A stretch of 39,765 nucleotides of DNA from JANMZR01 sp040385875 (GTDB taxonomy: Bacteria > Bacteroidota > Bacteroidia > Cytophagales > Spirosomataceae). Both the position numbers and the translations under genes were made by a program. Location of the stretch: assembly GCA_040385875.1 (NCBI GenBank), contig JAZKGO010000116.1:1-39765 (forward strand), in the 5' to 3' direction. Within the stretch, counting starts at the first letter, position 1. The number at the start of each line of letters is the position of its first letter. Below, one piece after another: positions 26,337 through 35,481 of this stretch. The notes beneath the pieces are model-generated. The model saw only the letters and a list, made by a program, of their open reading frames with translations, was not told where the DNA came from and ran no database searches.

Positions 26337-27182
26337 TTATTGATAATATTTAGCCAAATCTGATTCTGTAGGCATTAGTTTTGTGTCAGTAATGGAAATA
26401 GTTGTCAGTTCATTTAAATGATTTCTGTACCAATTTACCCCTGCATATTTTTGGTTTATTTGAAGAATGTCAGGTTTTGTATTTAATAGATTGATTATGT
26501 CTTCACAACTAAACGAATTGTTCTCCTGGTATAACTCTTCAAAAACCCGTTTTATAAATTCATAATCTTCCTGATAATCAATTGTAAATCTGAATAGCAT
26601 TGAAAGGTTAAGTCCTGCTTCCCAAAAGTAATTTCCTATTGAAAACAAATTGGGATTTTCCCAGATATAGGGTGTTGTATGCTCTAATTCAAACGGTTTT
26701 GAAGCTTCAAGCCAAACTTTTCTGAGACATTCAATCGTCATTATTTCTACATCATTACCATCTGGATAGCTAGCAGGATGCAGATTGCTCACGTAATCAA
26801 ATTGGCCTTCATTGGTAAAATAATAATCGAAAACTTTTTCAATTATTTTAGGATCAATCAAAGGGCAATCGGAAGGAATCTTCACCACTAAATCAGCCTC
26901 AAAAAAACAAGCAGCTTGGTAATGCCGGTCTAAGAGGTTTAATAAACTACCTCTAAAACAATAAATTCCTATTTTAGAAGATTCAATTTCAATAGCATCA
27001 TCCTCTGTTTGTGTCGATGTAATAATTGCGATCTCTACATTATAATTGACCATTTGTAGGCGCTCAATCATCAGATGTAGCAGACTTTTATCCAAAATAG
27101 GAAGCAAAACTTTACCAGGTAATCGGCTTGATGATACCCTCGCCTGAACTAAAATCAATATTTTTTTCTCAGTTCTCCACAT
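26337..27182 (-). CDS. SpsF-like cytidylyltransferase (CMP-sugar acid synthetase type)
   Basis: About 281 residues from ATG 27182; a longer frame to 27242 would overlap the previous gene by 74 bp. The N-terminal nucleotide-binding block is LVQARVSSSRLPGKVL, followed by LLHLMIERL, DLVKIPSDCPLIDPKII and an acidic NDVEIMT, as in SpsF and NeuA/KdsB relatives (CTP_transf_3). It should activate a sugar acid as the CMP ester. The C-terminal tail of about 60 residues beyond the core is less conserved. It overlaps the transferase gene upstream by 14 bp and precedes the transketolase halves by 3 bp. Confidence 0.88.
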   Translation of the reverse strand: MWRTEKKILILVQARVSSSRLPGKVLLPILDKSLLHLMIERLQMVNYNVEIAIITSTQTEDDAIEIESSKIGIYCFRGSLLNLLDRHYQAACFFEADLVVKIPSDCPLIDPKIIEKVFDYYFTNEGQFDYVSNLHPASYPDGNDVEIMTIECLRKVWLEASKPFELEHTTPYIWENPNLFSIGNYFWEAGLNLSMLFRFTIDYQEDYEFIKRVFEELYQENNSFSCEDIINLLNTKPDILQINQKYAGVNWYRNHLNELTTISITDTKLMPTESDLAKYYQ

Positions 27183-28203
27183 TTTCAAGAGCTTTTGACT
27201 TGTTTTGATAATGCTTCCCAAAATCTTTATTTTGTCCTTCAAATGCTAAAAAATCACGACAAATAGTAGCAATGTTATTCGCCGAATTACCCCCATTTTG
27301 CAATGGAGCCAGTTTTATTAATTCATTGATATTAAAATAGGAGTAAACCTCTTTATCCAAGCAAATTCCAATATATGCAACCGTTGAATATTGTGTGATG
27401 AGAACCGTGCAATTTGCAATTAAATGATTGGTGTTTTCATTTTGGAAAACCAAAGTTCCAGCTGGGGTATTTTCCAATATTTCTTTATAGGCTCTATCAT
27501 AAACTTCATTGGGATGAAGCTTGAAAATCATTGGCCGGCCAGCTGCTTTTATTACACAATTCTTAATGAAACCAATTCTATCATCATTCCTAAGGCACTC
27601 TCTAATATCAGATGTGGCCACCAAAACATAATTATGGTGAGGTAAATCATTATGTAGGAATTCCTCTATGTTATCAAAATTAGGAATGCCAGTCACAAAA
27701 AGTTTCTCGACATTTGTCCCTTTTTTTGCTAAATACGACTTATAACCTTCAGATGCGCAGCAATAAACATTTGCAATATTAGCCGAACCGTTAAGTGAGG
27801 TTCCTACACTCAAATACCGTGGCAAACCAAGTGAGTGAACAACTTTGCTCAAAAGTGTATATTGATCGATCATTCCTTCTTGTACCCACACTGTTTTAAT
27901 AGCCCTTAATTTTTTGGGTACTATCATATCAGTACAGAGCACAGCCAAGTCATAGCTGTTTTTCTCAGCTTTGTAATCTATCTGTAATTGATTTTCCTGT
28001 AAATACTTTTCTGAATTGGCCTTAAATTGGCCACCTAAGATAGTGAAGTCGACCCAGCCCTTTTTTACAATCCAATTAATGGATTTTGATTCAGCATAAA
28101 ATTGACTAAACCAACAATCAAAATCAGGCAATGCATTCGCTATTTTATGCATTTGCAGCGTTTGGTTTTGCGAGCCTACTATAAAAATAATTTTCCGCTT
28201 CAT
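27169..28203 (-). CDS. GT-B transferase related to CDP-glycerol glycerophosphotransferases/sialyltransferase-like enzymes
   Basis: 344 residues. The first half holds IIFIVGSQNQ and a Rossmann-like domain. The second half has MIFKLHPNEV near 225 and ITQYSTVAYIGICLDKEVYSY near 290, the nucleotide-phosphate-binding blocks (KLHPN and xSxxxxxxxxxxK) found in CDP-glycerol glycerophosphotransferases and polysialyltransferases. It is the first gene of the operon, directly ahead of the cytidylyltransferase, so it is the best candidate for the enzyme that uses the CMP-activated acid. No membrane segment. The exact acceptor is unknown, and assignment beyond the superfamily is uncertain. Confidence 0.72.
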   Translation of the reverse strand: MKRKIIFIVGSQNQTLQMHKIANALPDFDCWFSQFYAESKSINWIVKKGWVDFTILGGQFKANSEKYLQENQLQIDYKAEKNSYDLAVLCTDMIVPKKLRAIKTVWVQEGMIDQYTLLSKVVHSLGLPRYLSVGTSLNGSANIANVYCCASEGYKSYLAKKGTNVEKLFVTGIPNFDNIEEFLHNDLPHHNYVLVATSDIRECLRNDDRIGFIKNCVIKAAGRPMIFKLHPNEVYDRAYKEILENTPAGTLVFQNENTNHLIANCTVLITQYSTVAYIGICLDKEVYSYFNINELIKLAPLQNGGNSANNIATICRDFLAFEGQNKDFGKHYQNKSKALENVEN

Positions 28204-28719
28204 TCAGAATTTTTGATTTTCTGAGCGAAAGTAATGAAAGGTTTTATCGAGAAGTATTAGCAATATTATAAATTACAATAACTTAATATCCGGATAATAT
28301 TTTAACCTTTCAGAATTTATTATGAGTCAAAAAAGTAATCAATCTATAATCTTGGATTTTTTATGATTAAAGCCAATATTTGAAATTTATTTTGATAAAG
28401 AAACTCTGAAAAATGGATATTTTATCCTTCTTTTTTACAAATTATAGACTTATGGAATTTAACATTTATTTTATAATTTTTTAATCTGATTATTTTATTT
28501 GCGCTGTATTTATTGTCAAAATATTTGGGCAATGTTTACCTTGACTAAAGAGAGTAGGCAAGTGGCGTTAGCTTGTTGAAATATCAAAGATATCACATTT
28601 GAGATCCAGAATGTAGCATCTAATTGTTGCAGCAACATTCCATCGCACTACTATTGTTCAAATTACTTTTATAACAATTTTGGAAAATTGATGATAGCAC
28701 TAGTGCTTATATTTGGTCA
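28204..28719. other. 516-bp non-coding stretch upstream of the ulosonic acid operon
   Basis: No convincing gene on either strand. It must hold the promoter of the minus-strand operon that starts at 28203, but no clear TAnnTTTG was seen on that strand. A 12-bp palindrome AGCACTAGTGCT lies at 28696-28707, just after the end of the SDR gene at 28720. Confidence 0.6.
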
Positions 28720-29532
28720 CTAATTTCGTTGGTGCTCTGTCATACCGCCCATTACTTTTTCCATAATTTTTACTTTGCCCCATCGTGGCACTGTTCTTAA
28801 GGAGTAAACCAAAATTTTGGTTAACAAGCCTGGCAAAACAGTTTTTTTACGGCCTAATGCATGAAGAATAGGAACACCAACCTGTGCAGGTGTAAGCGAT
28901 ATGGACATTTTCATATTTGCCCTTTGGCTAAACCCACTTTCAACCGGGCCGGGTGCTGCTGCCAAAACATCCACTCCAAATGGTTTGAGTTCTGCCGCTA
29001 ACCCTTCTGCTAATGTTTGTACATAAGCCTTTGTAGCTGCATAGTTTGATGCAAATGGTGTACCCTGAAAAGCAACCATTGAACTCATTAAAATAATTCC
29101 ACCTCTTTTTTGTTGCACAAATTTTTGACTAAAATAGTGTGTCAAAGAAAGTAATGCTTCACAATTTACTTTTAACATATTTATTTCTGCATGTAAGGAG
29201 GTATCTATAAATAATCCTGAAGTTCCATAACCTGCTGAAACAACCAACAAGCCAATATTTAACCCCTGAGCAGATTGGATAATTTTGTCAATGCCTTCAG
29301 GCTCAGAAACATCAGATGCGACAATTTTAATTTGAATATTTGTTTTTGCTTTTATTTGCTTTTCAACCTCCTGAAGTTTGTCTAAACTCCTGGAATTGAT
29401 GAGAAGATTAAAACCTGCATCTGCCAGTTGAGTTACTAATTCTAACCCGATGCCTGATGAAGCACCTGTAACAATTGCCCACCCACCATATTTTGTTATG
29501 AGCCTGGTTTTTTCTATATTTGATAATTTCAT
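28720..29532 (-). CDS. Short-chain dehydrogenase/reductase
   Basis: 270 residues. TGASSGIG (23-30) binds the cofactor, NSR at the end of strand 2 suggests NADPH, SAGYG stands for NAG, and the active site has Ser in MSSM and YAATK. The C-terminal part with VLPGLLTKILVYSLRTVPR is typical of DltE/YqjQ-type membrane-near SDRs. The substrate is unknown. It is the third gene of a small operon with an SRPBCC protein (11 bp gap) and a Crp-like regulator. Confidence 0.9.
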   Translation of the reverse strand: MKLSNIEKTRLITKYGGWAIVTGASSGIGLELVTQLADAGFNLLINSRSLDKLQEVEKQIKAKTNIQIKIVASDVSEPEGIDKIIQSAQGLNIGLLVVSAGYGTSGLFIDTSLHAEINMLKVNCEALLSLTHYFSQKFVQQKRGGIILMSSMVAFQGTPFASNYAATKAYVQTLAEGLAAELKPFGVDVLAAAPGPVESGFSQRANMKMSISLTPAQVGVPILHALGRKKTVLPGLLTKILVYSLRTVPRWGKVKIMEKVMGGMTEHQRN

Positions 29533-29543
29533 TTGAATCTATT

Positions 29544-30083
29544 TTAATTGTTCTCTGATTTCTTTTTTAATGCTGTAAGCCAAACATCATGTAGGTTTTT
29601 TAGTTTTTTTCCTTGAAAAGTTTTCTCAAAGAAAGTAAGCCAGCCATTTTGAGATTCATCTGTTATAACCTTGCATCCTTTGTCTGTAGGAACTATTAAC
29701 CAAACGTGAAAACCCTGTATTTGCTTTTTGTTTGATTCCCATGCTAAAAGCCTGTTGGGTTCAAATTGCTTAACAGTGGATTGAAATTTTAAACCCATTG
29801 TTTCCCATCTGAAAATTGAATTGGCTTGTAGAACAGTGTCAATAGCATTTGCAAAGGATACGTTTTTTGCTCCTTTATACCAGGATTGCCATTTTAAAGC
29901 GTCAATTAAAAACATCCAAACTATTTCTGGTGAAGCATTTATTTCTATTTCGTTATGAACATAGAATTTGCTTTTTGAAGGTTCGTAGACTGTAGGCCAA
30001 TTGATTTTTTCTGAATTAGACTGTTGGGCAAATGCAGAAAATGTTGCAGCTAATAATGCTAGGGTGTAGATAAATTTTGTCAT
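29544..30083 (-). CDS. Secreted SRPBCC-family protein
   Basis: 179 residues with a signal peptide (cleavage near AFAQ, residue 19), so probably periplasmic. The START/Bet v1-like fold shows in HNEIEINASPEIVW, the ALKWQSWY helix, RWETMGLKFQSTV strands and the long C-terminal helix. Such proteins bind hydrophobic ligands in a cavity; the ligand is unknown. It sits between the Crp-like regulator and the SDR gene, and all three probably form one unit. Confidence 0.82.
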   Translation of the reverse strand: MTKFIYTLALLAATFSAFAQQSNSEKINWPTVYEPSKSKFYVHNEIEINASPEIVWMFLIDALKWQSWYKGAKNVSFANAIDTVLQANSIFRWETMGLKFQSTVKQFEPNRLLAWESNKKQIQGFHVWLIVPTDKGCKVITDESQNGWLTFFEKTFQGKKLKNLHDVWLTALKKKSENN

Positions 30084-30171
30084 TATAATTTCGTTTTAAA
30101 TTATAATGCAAAAGTCGGGTGACTATCAAGTTGTAAACGATAACAAATGTTTAGAGTTTTTATCCCGGTAG

Positions 30172-30768
30172 CTATCGAGAATCTTTTTTTAACCGGCTTA
30201 AATGTACTGGTGTAATACCTAAATAAGAGGCAATCATATGCTGTGCCACTCGGTTATGAATATTGGGAAAAACTTCTGTAATACTGTCGTAACGTTGTTT
30301 TGGTGTACGAGCATATTGGTTTTTAATTCGATCATCTTGATAAATGAAATAGAACTCCGCAATTAATCGCCCCATTTTCTGACCCTCCTTTAAACTTTTG
30401 TAACCCCATTCTATGGCAGAACGTGGCAAAACAACCACTTCAGTGTCTTCAACCGTTTGCAAGGTATAAAGGGAGGGCTTCTTTTGCATAAAACAAGAAT
30501 AGTTGGCGATGAATTGGTTTTCAAGAGCAAAATGAATAGTATGCTCTGTACCATCATTGTCAGTAATAATTATCCTAATAAGTCCTTTATTAATAAAAAA
30601 GATTTCATTTGGGATGGTATTCGGTCTGCTTATAGTTTCCTGACGTTTGAAAGTTTTGGTAATAGCCAGATTAAGGAATTCGTCGAGTTCTTCTTCCGAA
30701 ATACTTATCATCTGTTTCATTACTTGCCTGATTTGTTCCATTTTATTTTTGTCAATATTGAGCCCCAT
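30172..30768 (-). CDS. Crp/Fnr-family transcriptional regulator
   Basis: 198 residues from ATG 30768; an ATG ten codons later (30741) is about equally good. The cyclic-nucleotide-binding-like beta roll spans about 35-120 (PNEIFFINKGLIRI, TIHFALENQF). The C-terminal HTH shows as HMIASYLGITPVHLSRLKK. The cAMP phosphate-binding RxS motif is not evident, as in most Bacteroidota members of this group. The gene leads the operon with the SRPBCC and SDR genes, and likely controls it. Confidence 0.9.
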   Translation of the reverse strand: MGLNIDKNKMEQIRQVMKQMISISEEELDEFLNLAITKTFKRQETISRPNTIPNEIFFINKGLIRIIITDNDGTEHTIHFALENQFIANYSCFMQKKPSLYTLQTVEDTEVVVLPRSAIEWGYKSLKEGQKMGRLIAEFYFIYQDDRIKNQYARTPKQRYDSITEVFPNIHNRVAQHMIASYLGITPVHLSRLKKDSR

Positions 30769-31038
30769 TCAGGTTGATCTAAAGTTATCCTAACTAGCTA
30801 TCCATATTATTACACCGGAATTTATAGCGCAAGCCTAAAACCAATAGGAGAATTTATTCGCCCGAAAGTATAATACTAACCCCAATCTTATTAAGTGTAT
30901 TTTTGTTTTTGATGTCATTTTTTTGAACAGTTCTATATTCAGTTTTTGCTTATTCATTAAAATGCTCTAATTGCTTTTCTTTTTTACTTTACAAGTTCTG
31001 TAATTGTTAGCAGAGATAAAATGACGTCAATTTTTCAT

Positions 31039-31662
31039 TCATTTTTCTTTTCCATAAAAATAACTGATACCATTTTCCTTGTCGTCATAAGTTAGGATTT
31101 CTTTTTCTTTATGAAAATCAAAATAGCTCAATAGGCCAAAATCACCCGATGTAAAAGCAGTATGTGTAAGTAGCACTCCTAAAATTGTAAAAGACCAAAG
31201 CAGATTGGAGAAAAATAACAATAAAATTAAAGTTGCTGATATGACCACAAATGGAGCTAGGGCAACAATTTGAAACTCCTTTTTATTAGCCACAAAACGA
31301 TCGGCAATTGCCATAAAATAAAACTTTTTCCAGTTGGCATCATAAGATGTATTTTCCGCTCCTTGGGATTTATAGGCCAAAACGTGGATGTATTCGTGGA
31401 TAGGGATTAGTGAAAATGCAAGTCCAATTCCATAAGAAAAATGGGTAAATCCTTCATCCAAATGAAAATTGTACGTACCATAGTTTTTCCAAAACCAAAA
31501 AACGATTATTGATGCAATAACTAAATTACTAAGAGTGTAAAATATTGAGAAAGGTGTTCGTTTTTTAAGGTATTTTCTCACAAATGGAATGAGTTCATGA
31601 TGGTCTAGATTGTCAATTAGAAAATAGCCGTTATCTAACAATTCTTCAGGTTTGATTTTCAT
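31039..31662 (-). CDS. DUF3267-type membrane metalloprotease-like protein
   Basis: 207 residues with about four membrane segments (45-60, 75-90, 125-160, 160-175). IPIHEYIHVLAY holds a zinc-type HExxH (His89, Glu90, His93), and the late GDFGLLSYF block completes the DUF3267 pattern. The family resembles intramembrane zinc proteases, but activity is unproven. It is a single gene, and no target is evident nearby. Confidence 0.8.
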   Translation of the reverse strand: MKIKPEELLDNGYFLIDNLDHHELIPFVRKYLKKRTPFSIFYTLSNLVIASIIVFWFWKNYGTYNFHLDEGFTHFSYGIGLAFSLIPIHEYIHVLAYKSQGAENTSYDANWKKFYFMAIADRFVANKKEFQIVALAPFVVISATLILLLFFSNLLWSFTILGVLLTHTAFTSGDFGLLSYFDFHKEKEILTYDDKENGISYFYGKEK

Positions 31663-31780
31663 TTTATTGCCTTTTTAGCAGGTGAAATCAGAAATTTAGT
31701 GATTAATTTTTACTCCGTTATAACACCTTTTCTTTAATTTTTGTTTTAGTGCAAACTTGAAAAGCCTGTTTTTTTAAACC

Positions 31781-31820
31781 AAAAAAGAGCGATTCTGAAT
31801 TTACAGAAATCGCTCTTTTA
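31781..31820 (-). terminator. Terminator after the choice-of-anchor I protein gene
   Basis: AAAGAGCGATTCTG pairs with CAGAAATCGCTCTTT (one bulge) and is followed on the minus strand by a T run. It lies 20 bp behind the minus-strand stop codon at 31840. Confidence 0.85.
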
Positions 31821-31839
31821 ATATGAAGTCTTTTTAACC

Positions 31840-34800
31840 CTATTTCACTAACTTTCTAAAATAGCTATTAGATTTATTCTCAACTTTGATGATTAATAAT
31901 CCAATACCCTCCCCAGTATTTAATTTTACACGATTTTCACCTTGTGATAAAATCAATTCTTGAGCGCTAATTATTTTTCCCGTAAAATCATAAATATTTA
32001 TTTTAAACTGCTCATTATCAATAGCATATATATTCAAAAATGCCTCAGAACCTGTTGCCGGATTTGGATAAATATTACCAACTATTGATTTTTCAGTTTC
32101 TCTATTGATAAATATTATTTTTGAAAAGTCTATTTTTCCATCAAAATCAATACTTTTTAATCTATAATAAGCATTGGGAATTGACTTTGCTTCGTTATCC
32201 AGAAATAAATAATTTTGTTTTTCAACTGTATTTCCACTACCGCTTACTTCTCCGATTTTTTGAAATATTTTAGCATCATTTGAGCGTTGAATTTCGAAAT
32301 GACTTAAATTTACCTCTGAGCTAGTTTTCCAAATTAATTCATTGCCAGCATCAATGTATTTACCTTCAAAACTTACCAATTTAATTGGAAGTGGTGCATT
32401 TTTTGCCGAAGCAAAACCAACCCCAGCAGGTGCAGCTACTTTGGCTGAACCATAAATAGTGGAATTGCCCGATACGATTACTTTTGTTTTGCCATTTGCA
32501 TTGCCATCACCTAATGTTCCTGCTACTCCTTCGGCACTTGCCCCCATCGAAAAACCACCAACATTGGGGTATGAAGCAATATTAAACCCATCAGGCGAAA
32601 TACCAATCACTAATGTATAAGTATCCGAAGCAACTGCTGGAAAGGTGTAAATACCTGTTCCTGAGGCTACTTCAGCCACTAAATCGGGAATAGCGGTATT
32701 GTTTGCACTCTTAAACAGTGAAATATATGCACCCGAAATTGAAAGCGGATTACCATCAATAATACCGCCATCAGTGTCTTCCGTTACTATTCCAGAAATT
32801 ATGTTTTGAGTACAATTGGGTACAGAAAATTCAAAAACTGACACTGTTTTACTCAACTCAGCTGAAGAAATTACTAAGGCTTTTCCAGTTGGGCTATCCT
32901 CTGAAGATACGAAAATTAAACCTTCCACGGCAAGGTCTACGGCGTTGTTGATATATTGCTTAAAAACTGGAGCCATTGGGTTGCTAATATCATAAACAAA
33001 TATATCGCCAGTACGCTCGCTTCCCACAAATGCGTATAAGATTCCGTTCACAATGCCCGTCGTAACAGCCTCAGGTTCAGGTCCTTTGTTATCGCTTCTG
33101 GTGTCAAAAGTTGCATCCAATCCGTCCGAATTAAAAGAACTAGCCGAAAAACTAGCCGATAATTGCTCAAGCTGATCCCCGCTATCAAAAACTTTTATAA
33201 AGCTATTATTCCAAATGGTAAAGGATCGAGTGCCATTGGCATGAATTTCATCAAAATCACCATCGCCATCATTATCACCTGTTCCATTCGAAAGTTGTAA
33301 TCTACCCAAAAATTGATTGGGTTTTAGGGTGCTTGCAGCTGTTGGGAAAACCGTTGGATCCAGTACATAACCTGCTGCTCCTACTCTTATTTCTTCTGAA
33401 AAGCCAGTATAAGCTCTAGTATCTCCCTCATTTGCAGTAATATAGTAATTATTGCCAGCTACCGAAAAGCTAGCTATTGCGTCAGGTTGATACATACCTT
33501 TAACTGGCCAATTTTGAATATTAATTTTACCAGTAGCACCCGTCGCTGGGAAATTCACATCACGATCGGAGGCATCCAAGCCATTTCCGACTAAACTATG
33601 ATCTTTCAAACCAAGTGGGATAATTTGGGTAATTGTTGCCGTAGCAATGTCCAATTCTGCAAAGGCATTTGCTTCTTGCAATGTGATTATTGCTTTTGTT
33701 GCATCTACATTAAAAGTGATATATTCTGGCTCTAAATCCTCAGCAACTGTTGCATTTGGGCCATTAGGATCCGCTAGATCGGCACTTGGGCTATATATTC
33801 TCACACCCGCCGCTTTTAAAGTTGCAATTTGTGGATTAAAACTTGTAAAACCTGCCGTAACAACTGGTGGGGTTACAAATCCGCCAGATACATCAATTAT
33901 CGAAACCGAACCCTCGGGATCAAAAGAAGTGGCCTGATTATAACTATTTGGCTCGCCTTCATTCGCCGTTAATACTTTTGTGCCATCGGGAGTAAACGTA
34001 AGCATATCAGGTAAATAACCCACAGTAACTTGATTTATAAAACTTCCGTCATTGGCGTTATAAAAGGCAACTATGCCTGGCGCTTGAGCCAAAGTAACAC
34101 TATTTTGAATGGCGTAACTTACGGCTACAATTCCATTTTTAATAGCAACACTATTCGGTAAAATATTATTTCCAGCCGAAGTAAATCCGAATGGAACATT
34201 TGTTCCAGCGGAAATTGCTCCGTTTGCATCCAATGTATAATACTCTACTGCAGGGCCAGCAACTGTATATATTTTATCATTAATTGGGTCAAATGCAGAT
34301 ATTTCAGCACCGTTTGCACTTATGGCGGTCGACTTTAATACCAATTGTTGTTCGCAATCATTGTCAGCAATTGTAATATCTAATGTAATATTTCCACCTA
34401 AAATTAAGCCTGCCGATGGACTACTTATAGTTAGCGTTGCTGTTTCAGAACCCTCCGATAAAATATCATCAATTGCAGTCAATGTTACAGTCCCTGTAGT
34501 TTGTCCATCAAGAATTGTAATTGTTGAATTGGATACTGAGTAGTCACCAACTGAAACTGTACCTGCTACTCCAAGGCTTACAGTTTGGTTGCCTACTACT
34601 GGTGATGAGGCAGTGGCAGTAACTGTAATTGCGGCTGGGCTTACTTCCGAAGCAGTTGGCGAAGATATCGAAAGATTAACAATTACACTTTCAGAAATTT
34701 CTTCCATGCCAGGTGTGTTTGACTCTTTTAAAAAACCAGAGTTTGCGACATTAGTTAGAGGAGCAGCTCCTTTTCCTTCTTGTAGTGCGACTAGCCGACC

Positions 34801-34881
34801 TTGGACGAATCGGCTAAAACTTAAATTTCCTCCTAATAAAACTAAGGCGAAAATTAGATTAAAAATGTAAAATTTCTTCAT
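31840..34881 (-). CDS. Large T9SS-secreted choice-of-anchor I protein with Calx-beta domain
   Basis: 1013 residues. Signal peptide to about 25. A Calx-beta domain (about 66-173, with SVGDYSVSNSTITILDGQTTG and LSEGSETATLTIS, ending IADND). Then a beta-propeller-like choice-of-anchor I domain (about 178-690; PDGTKVLTANEGEPN, NGTGDNDGDGDFDEIH, DNKGPEPEAV). Next an SdrD-B-like domain (about 695-790), an Ig-like part with VSFEGKYIDAGNELIWKTSSE, and a type A sorting domain (GNIYPNPATG near 935 to the end) for type IX secretion. It is displayed or released at the cell surface. Choice-of-anchor I proteins are often named alkaline-phosphatase-like, but the activity is unproven. Confidence 0.9.
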   Translation of the reverse strand: MKKFYIFNLIFALVLLGGNLSFSRFVQGRLVALQEGKGAAPLTNVANSGFLKESNTPGMEEISESVIVNLSISSPTASEVSPAAITVTATASSPVVGNQTVSLGVAGTVSVGDYSVSNSTITILDGQTTGTVTLTAIDDILSEGSETATLTISSPSAGLILGGNITLDITIADNDCEQQLVLKSTAISANGAEISAFDPINDKIYTVAGPAVEYYTLDANGAISAGTNVPFGFTSAGNNILPNSVAIKNGIVAVSYAIQNSVTLAQAPGIVAFYNANDGSFINQVTVGYLPDMLTFTPDGTKVLTANEGEPNSYNQATSFDPEGSVSIIDVSGGFVTPPVVTAGFTSFNPQIATLKAAGVRIYSPSADLADPNGPNATVAEDLEPEYITFNVDATKAIITLQEANAFAELDIATATITQIIPLGLKDHSLVGNGLDASDRDVNFPATGATGKINIQNWPVKGMYQPDAIASFSVAGNNYYITANEGDTRAYTGFSEEIRVGAAGYVLDPTVFPTAASTLKPNQFLGRLQLSNGTGDNDGDGDFDEIHANGTRSFTIWNNSFIKVFDSGDQLEQLSASFSASSFNSDGLDATFDTRSDNKGPEPEAVTTGIVNGILYAFVGSERTGDIFVYDISNPMAPVFKQYINNAVDLAVEGLIFVSSEDSPTGKALVISSAELSKTVSVFEFSVPNCTQNIISGIVTEDTDGGIIDGNPLSISGAYISLFKSANNTAIPDLVAEVASGTGIYTFPAVASDTYTLVIGISPDGFNIASYPNVGGFSMGASAEGVAGTLGDGNANGKTKVIVSGNSTIYGSAKVAAPAGVGFASAKNAPLPIKLVSFEGKYIDAGNELIWKTSSEVNLSHFEIQRSNDAKIFQKIGEVSGSGNTVEKQNYLFLDNEAKSIPNAYYRLKSIDFDGKIDFSKIIFINRETEKSIVGNIYPNPATGSEAFLNIYAIDNEQFKINIYDFTGKIISAQELILSQGENRVKLNTGEGIGLLIIKVENKSNSYFRKLVK

Positions 34882-34931
34882 AAATGATACTTCTTTTAAA
34901 TTAGTTGAAAGGAAATTAAAATACTTTGGCG

Positions 34932-34939
34932 CAAAAATA
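34932..34939 (-). promoter_or_regulatory. Candidate -7 promoter element for the choice-of-anchor I gene
   Basis: Minus-strand TATTTTTG fits TAnnTTTG, about 50 bp before the start codon. No -33 TTG at normal spacing was found. Confidence 0.3.
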
Positions 34940-35166
34940 TTCTAAAACAATCAAGTAATAATCGACTTAACATTTTGATAGCAATAAGATAAAAGTGGGA
35001 TAATATAAGTTTGGATGAACTTATAGAAAGGTATTTAAACCATTTATATTGAGGGATTTCTTTTCAATGATTCAAATAAAGTATTTCTATTTTGAAAAAA
35101 GATCAAATAGTCAACAAATCGCAGTTTATTTAAATTTGTTAGAGCCATGAATTCAATTGGATAATT

Positions 35167-35245
35167 TGAAAAATAATAAAACTATTTTCAAATATTATAA
35201 ATTTAAATAAATTTCGTAAATACTTGAAAACCAATTATTTAATAA
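35167..35245 (+). repeat. Right-end repeat, copy A (79 bp)
   Basis: Matches 36877-36956 with about seven substitutions and one missing base, from TGAAAAATAATA to TTATTTAATAA. Copy B ends where the att core begins. Copy A is not followed by a recognisable core. Confidence 0.85.
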
Positions 35246-35481
35246 ACTGTTGATTCAGGAGCAAAACAGGCCAATTTTAGTAATAATTTGTAAAGATATT
35301 CCGGTTTCTGGTGTTCCATTTAATTAAGTATAAATTCTACCCTTCAGTGGATCCGTTTTTTATTTTCTGATACTCGCTTTTTGTTATTATATAAAATATA
35401 ATGCGCAAAATTCAATAATAATGAACAAATAATTGATTTAATCATGTAAATTGCATTTTTAAAATTCAAACTGCATGATTA

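Larger units (their letters stand above)
34882..35481. other. 600-bp non-coding stretch before the AAA ATPase gene
   Basis: Very AT-rich, with no supported gene. It contains the promoter region of the minus-strand surface protein gene and copy A of the right-end repeat (35167-35245). Confidence 0.6.

Noticed and set aside
35246..35275. Possible degenerate att core after right-end repeat copy A
   Set aside because: Only a GGAGCA word at similar spacing matches the core, which is too little to claim an att site.
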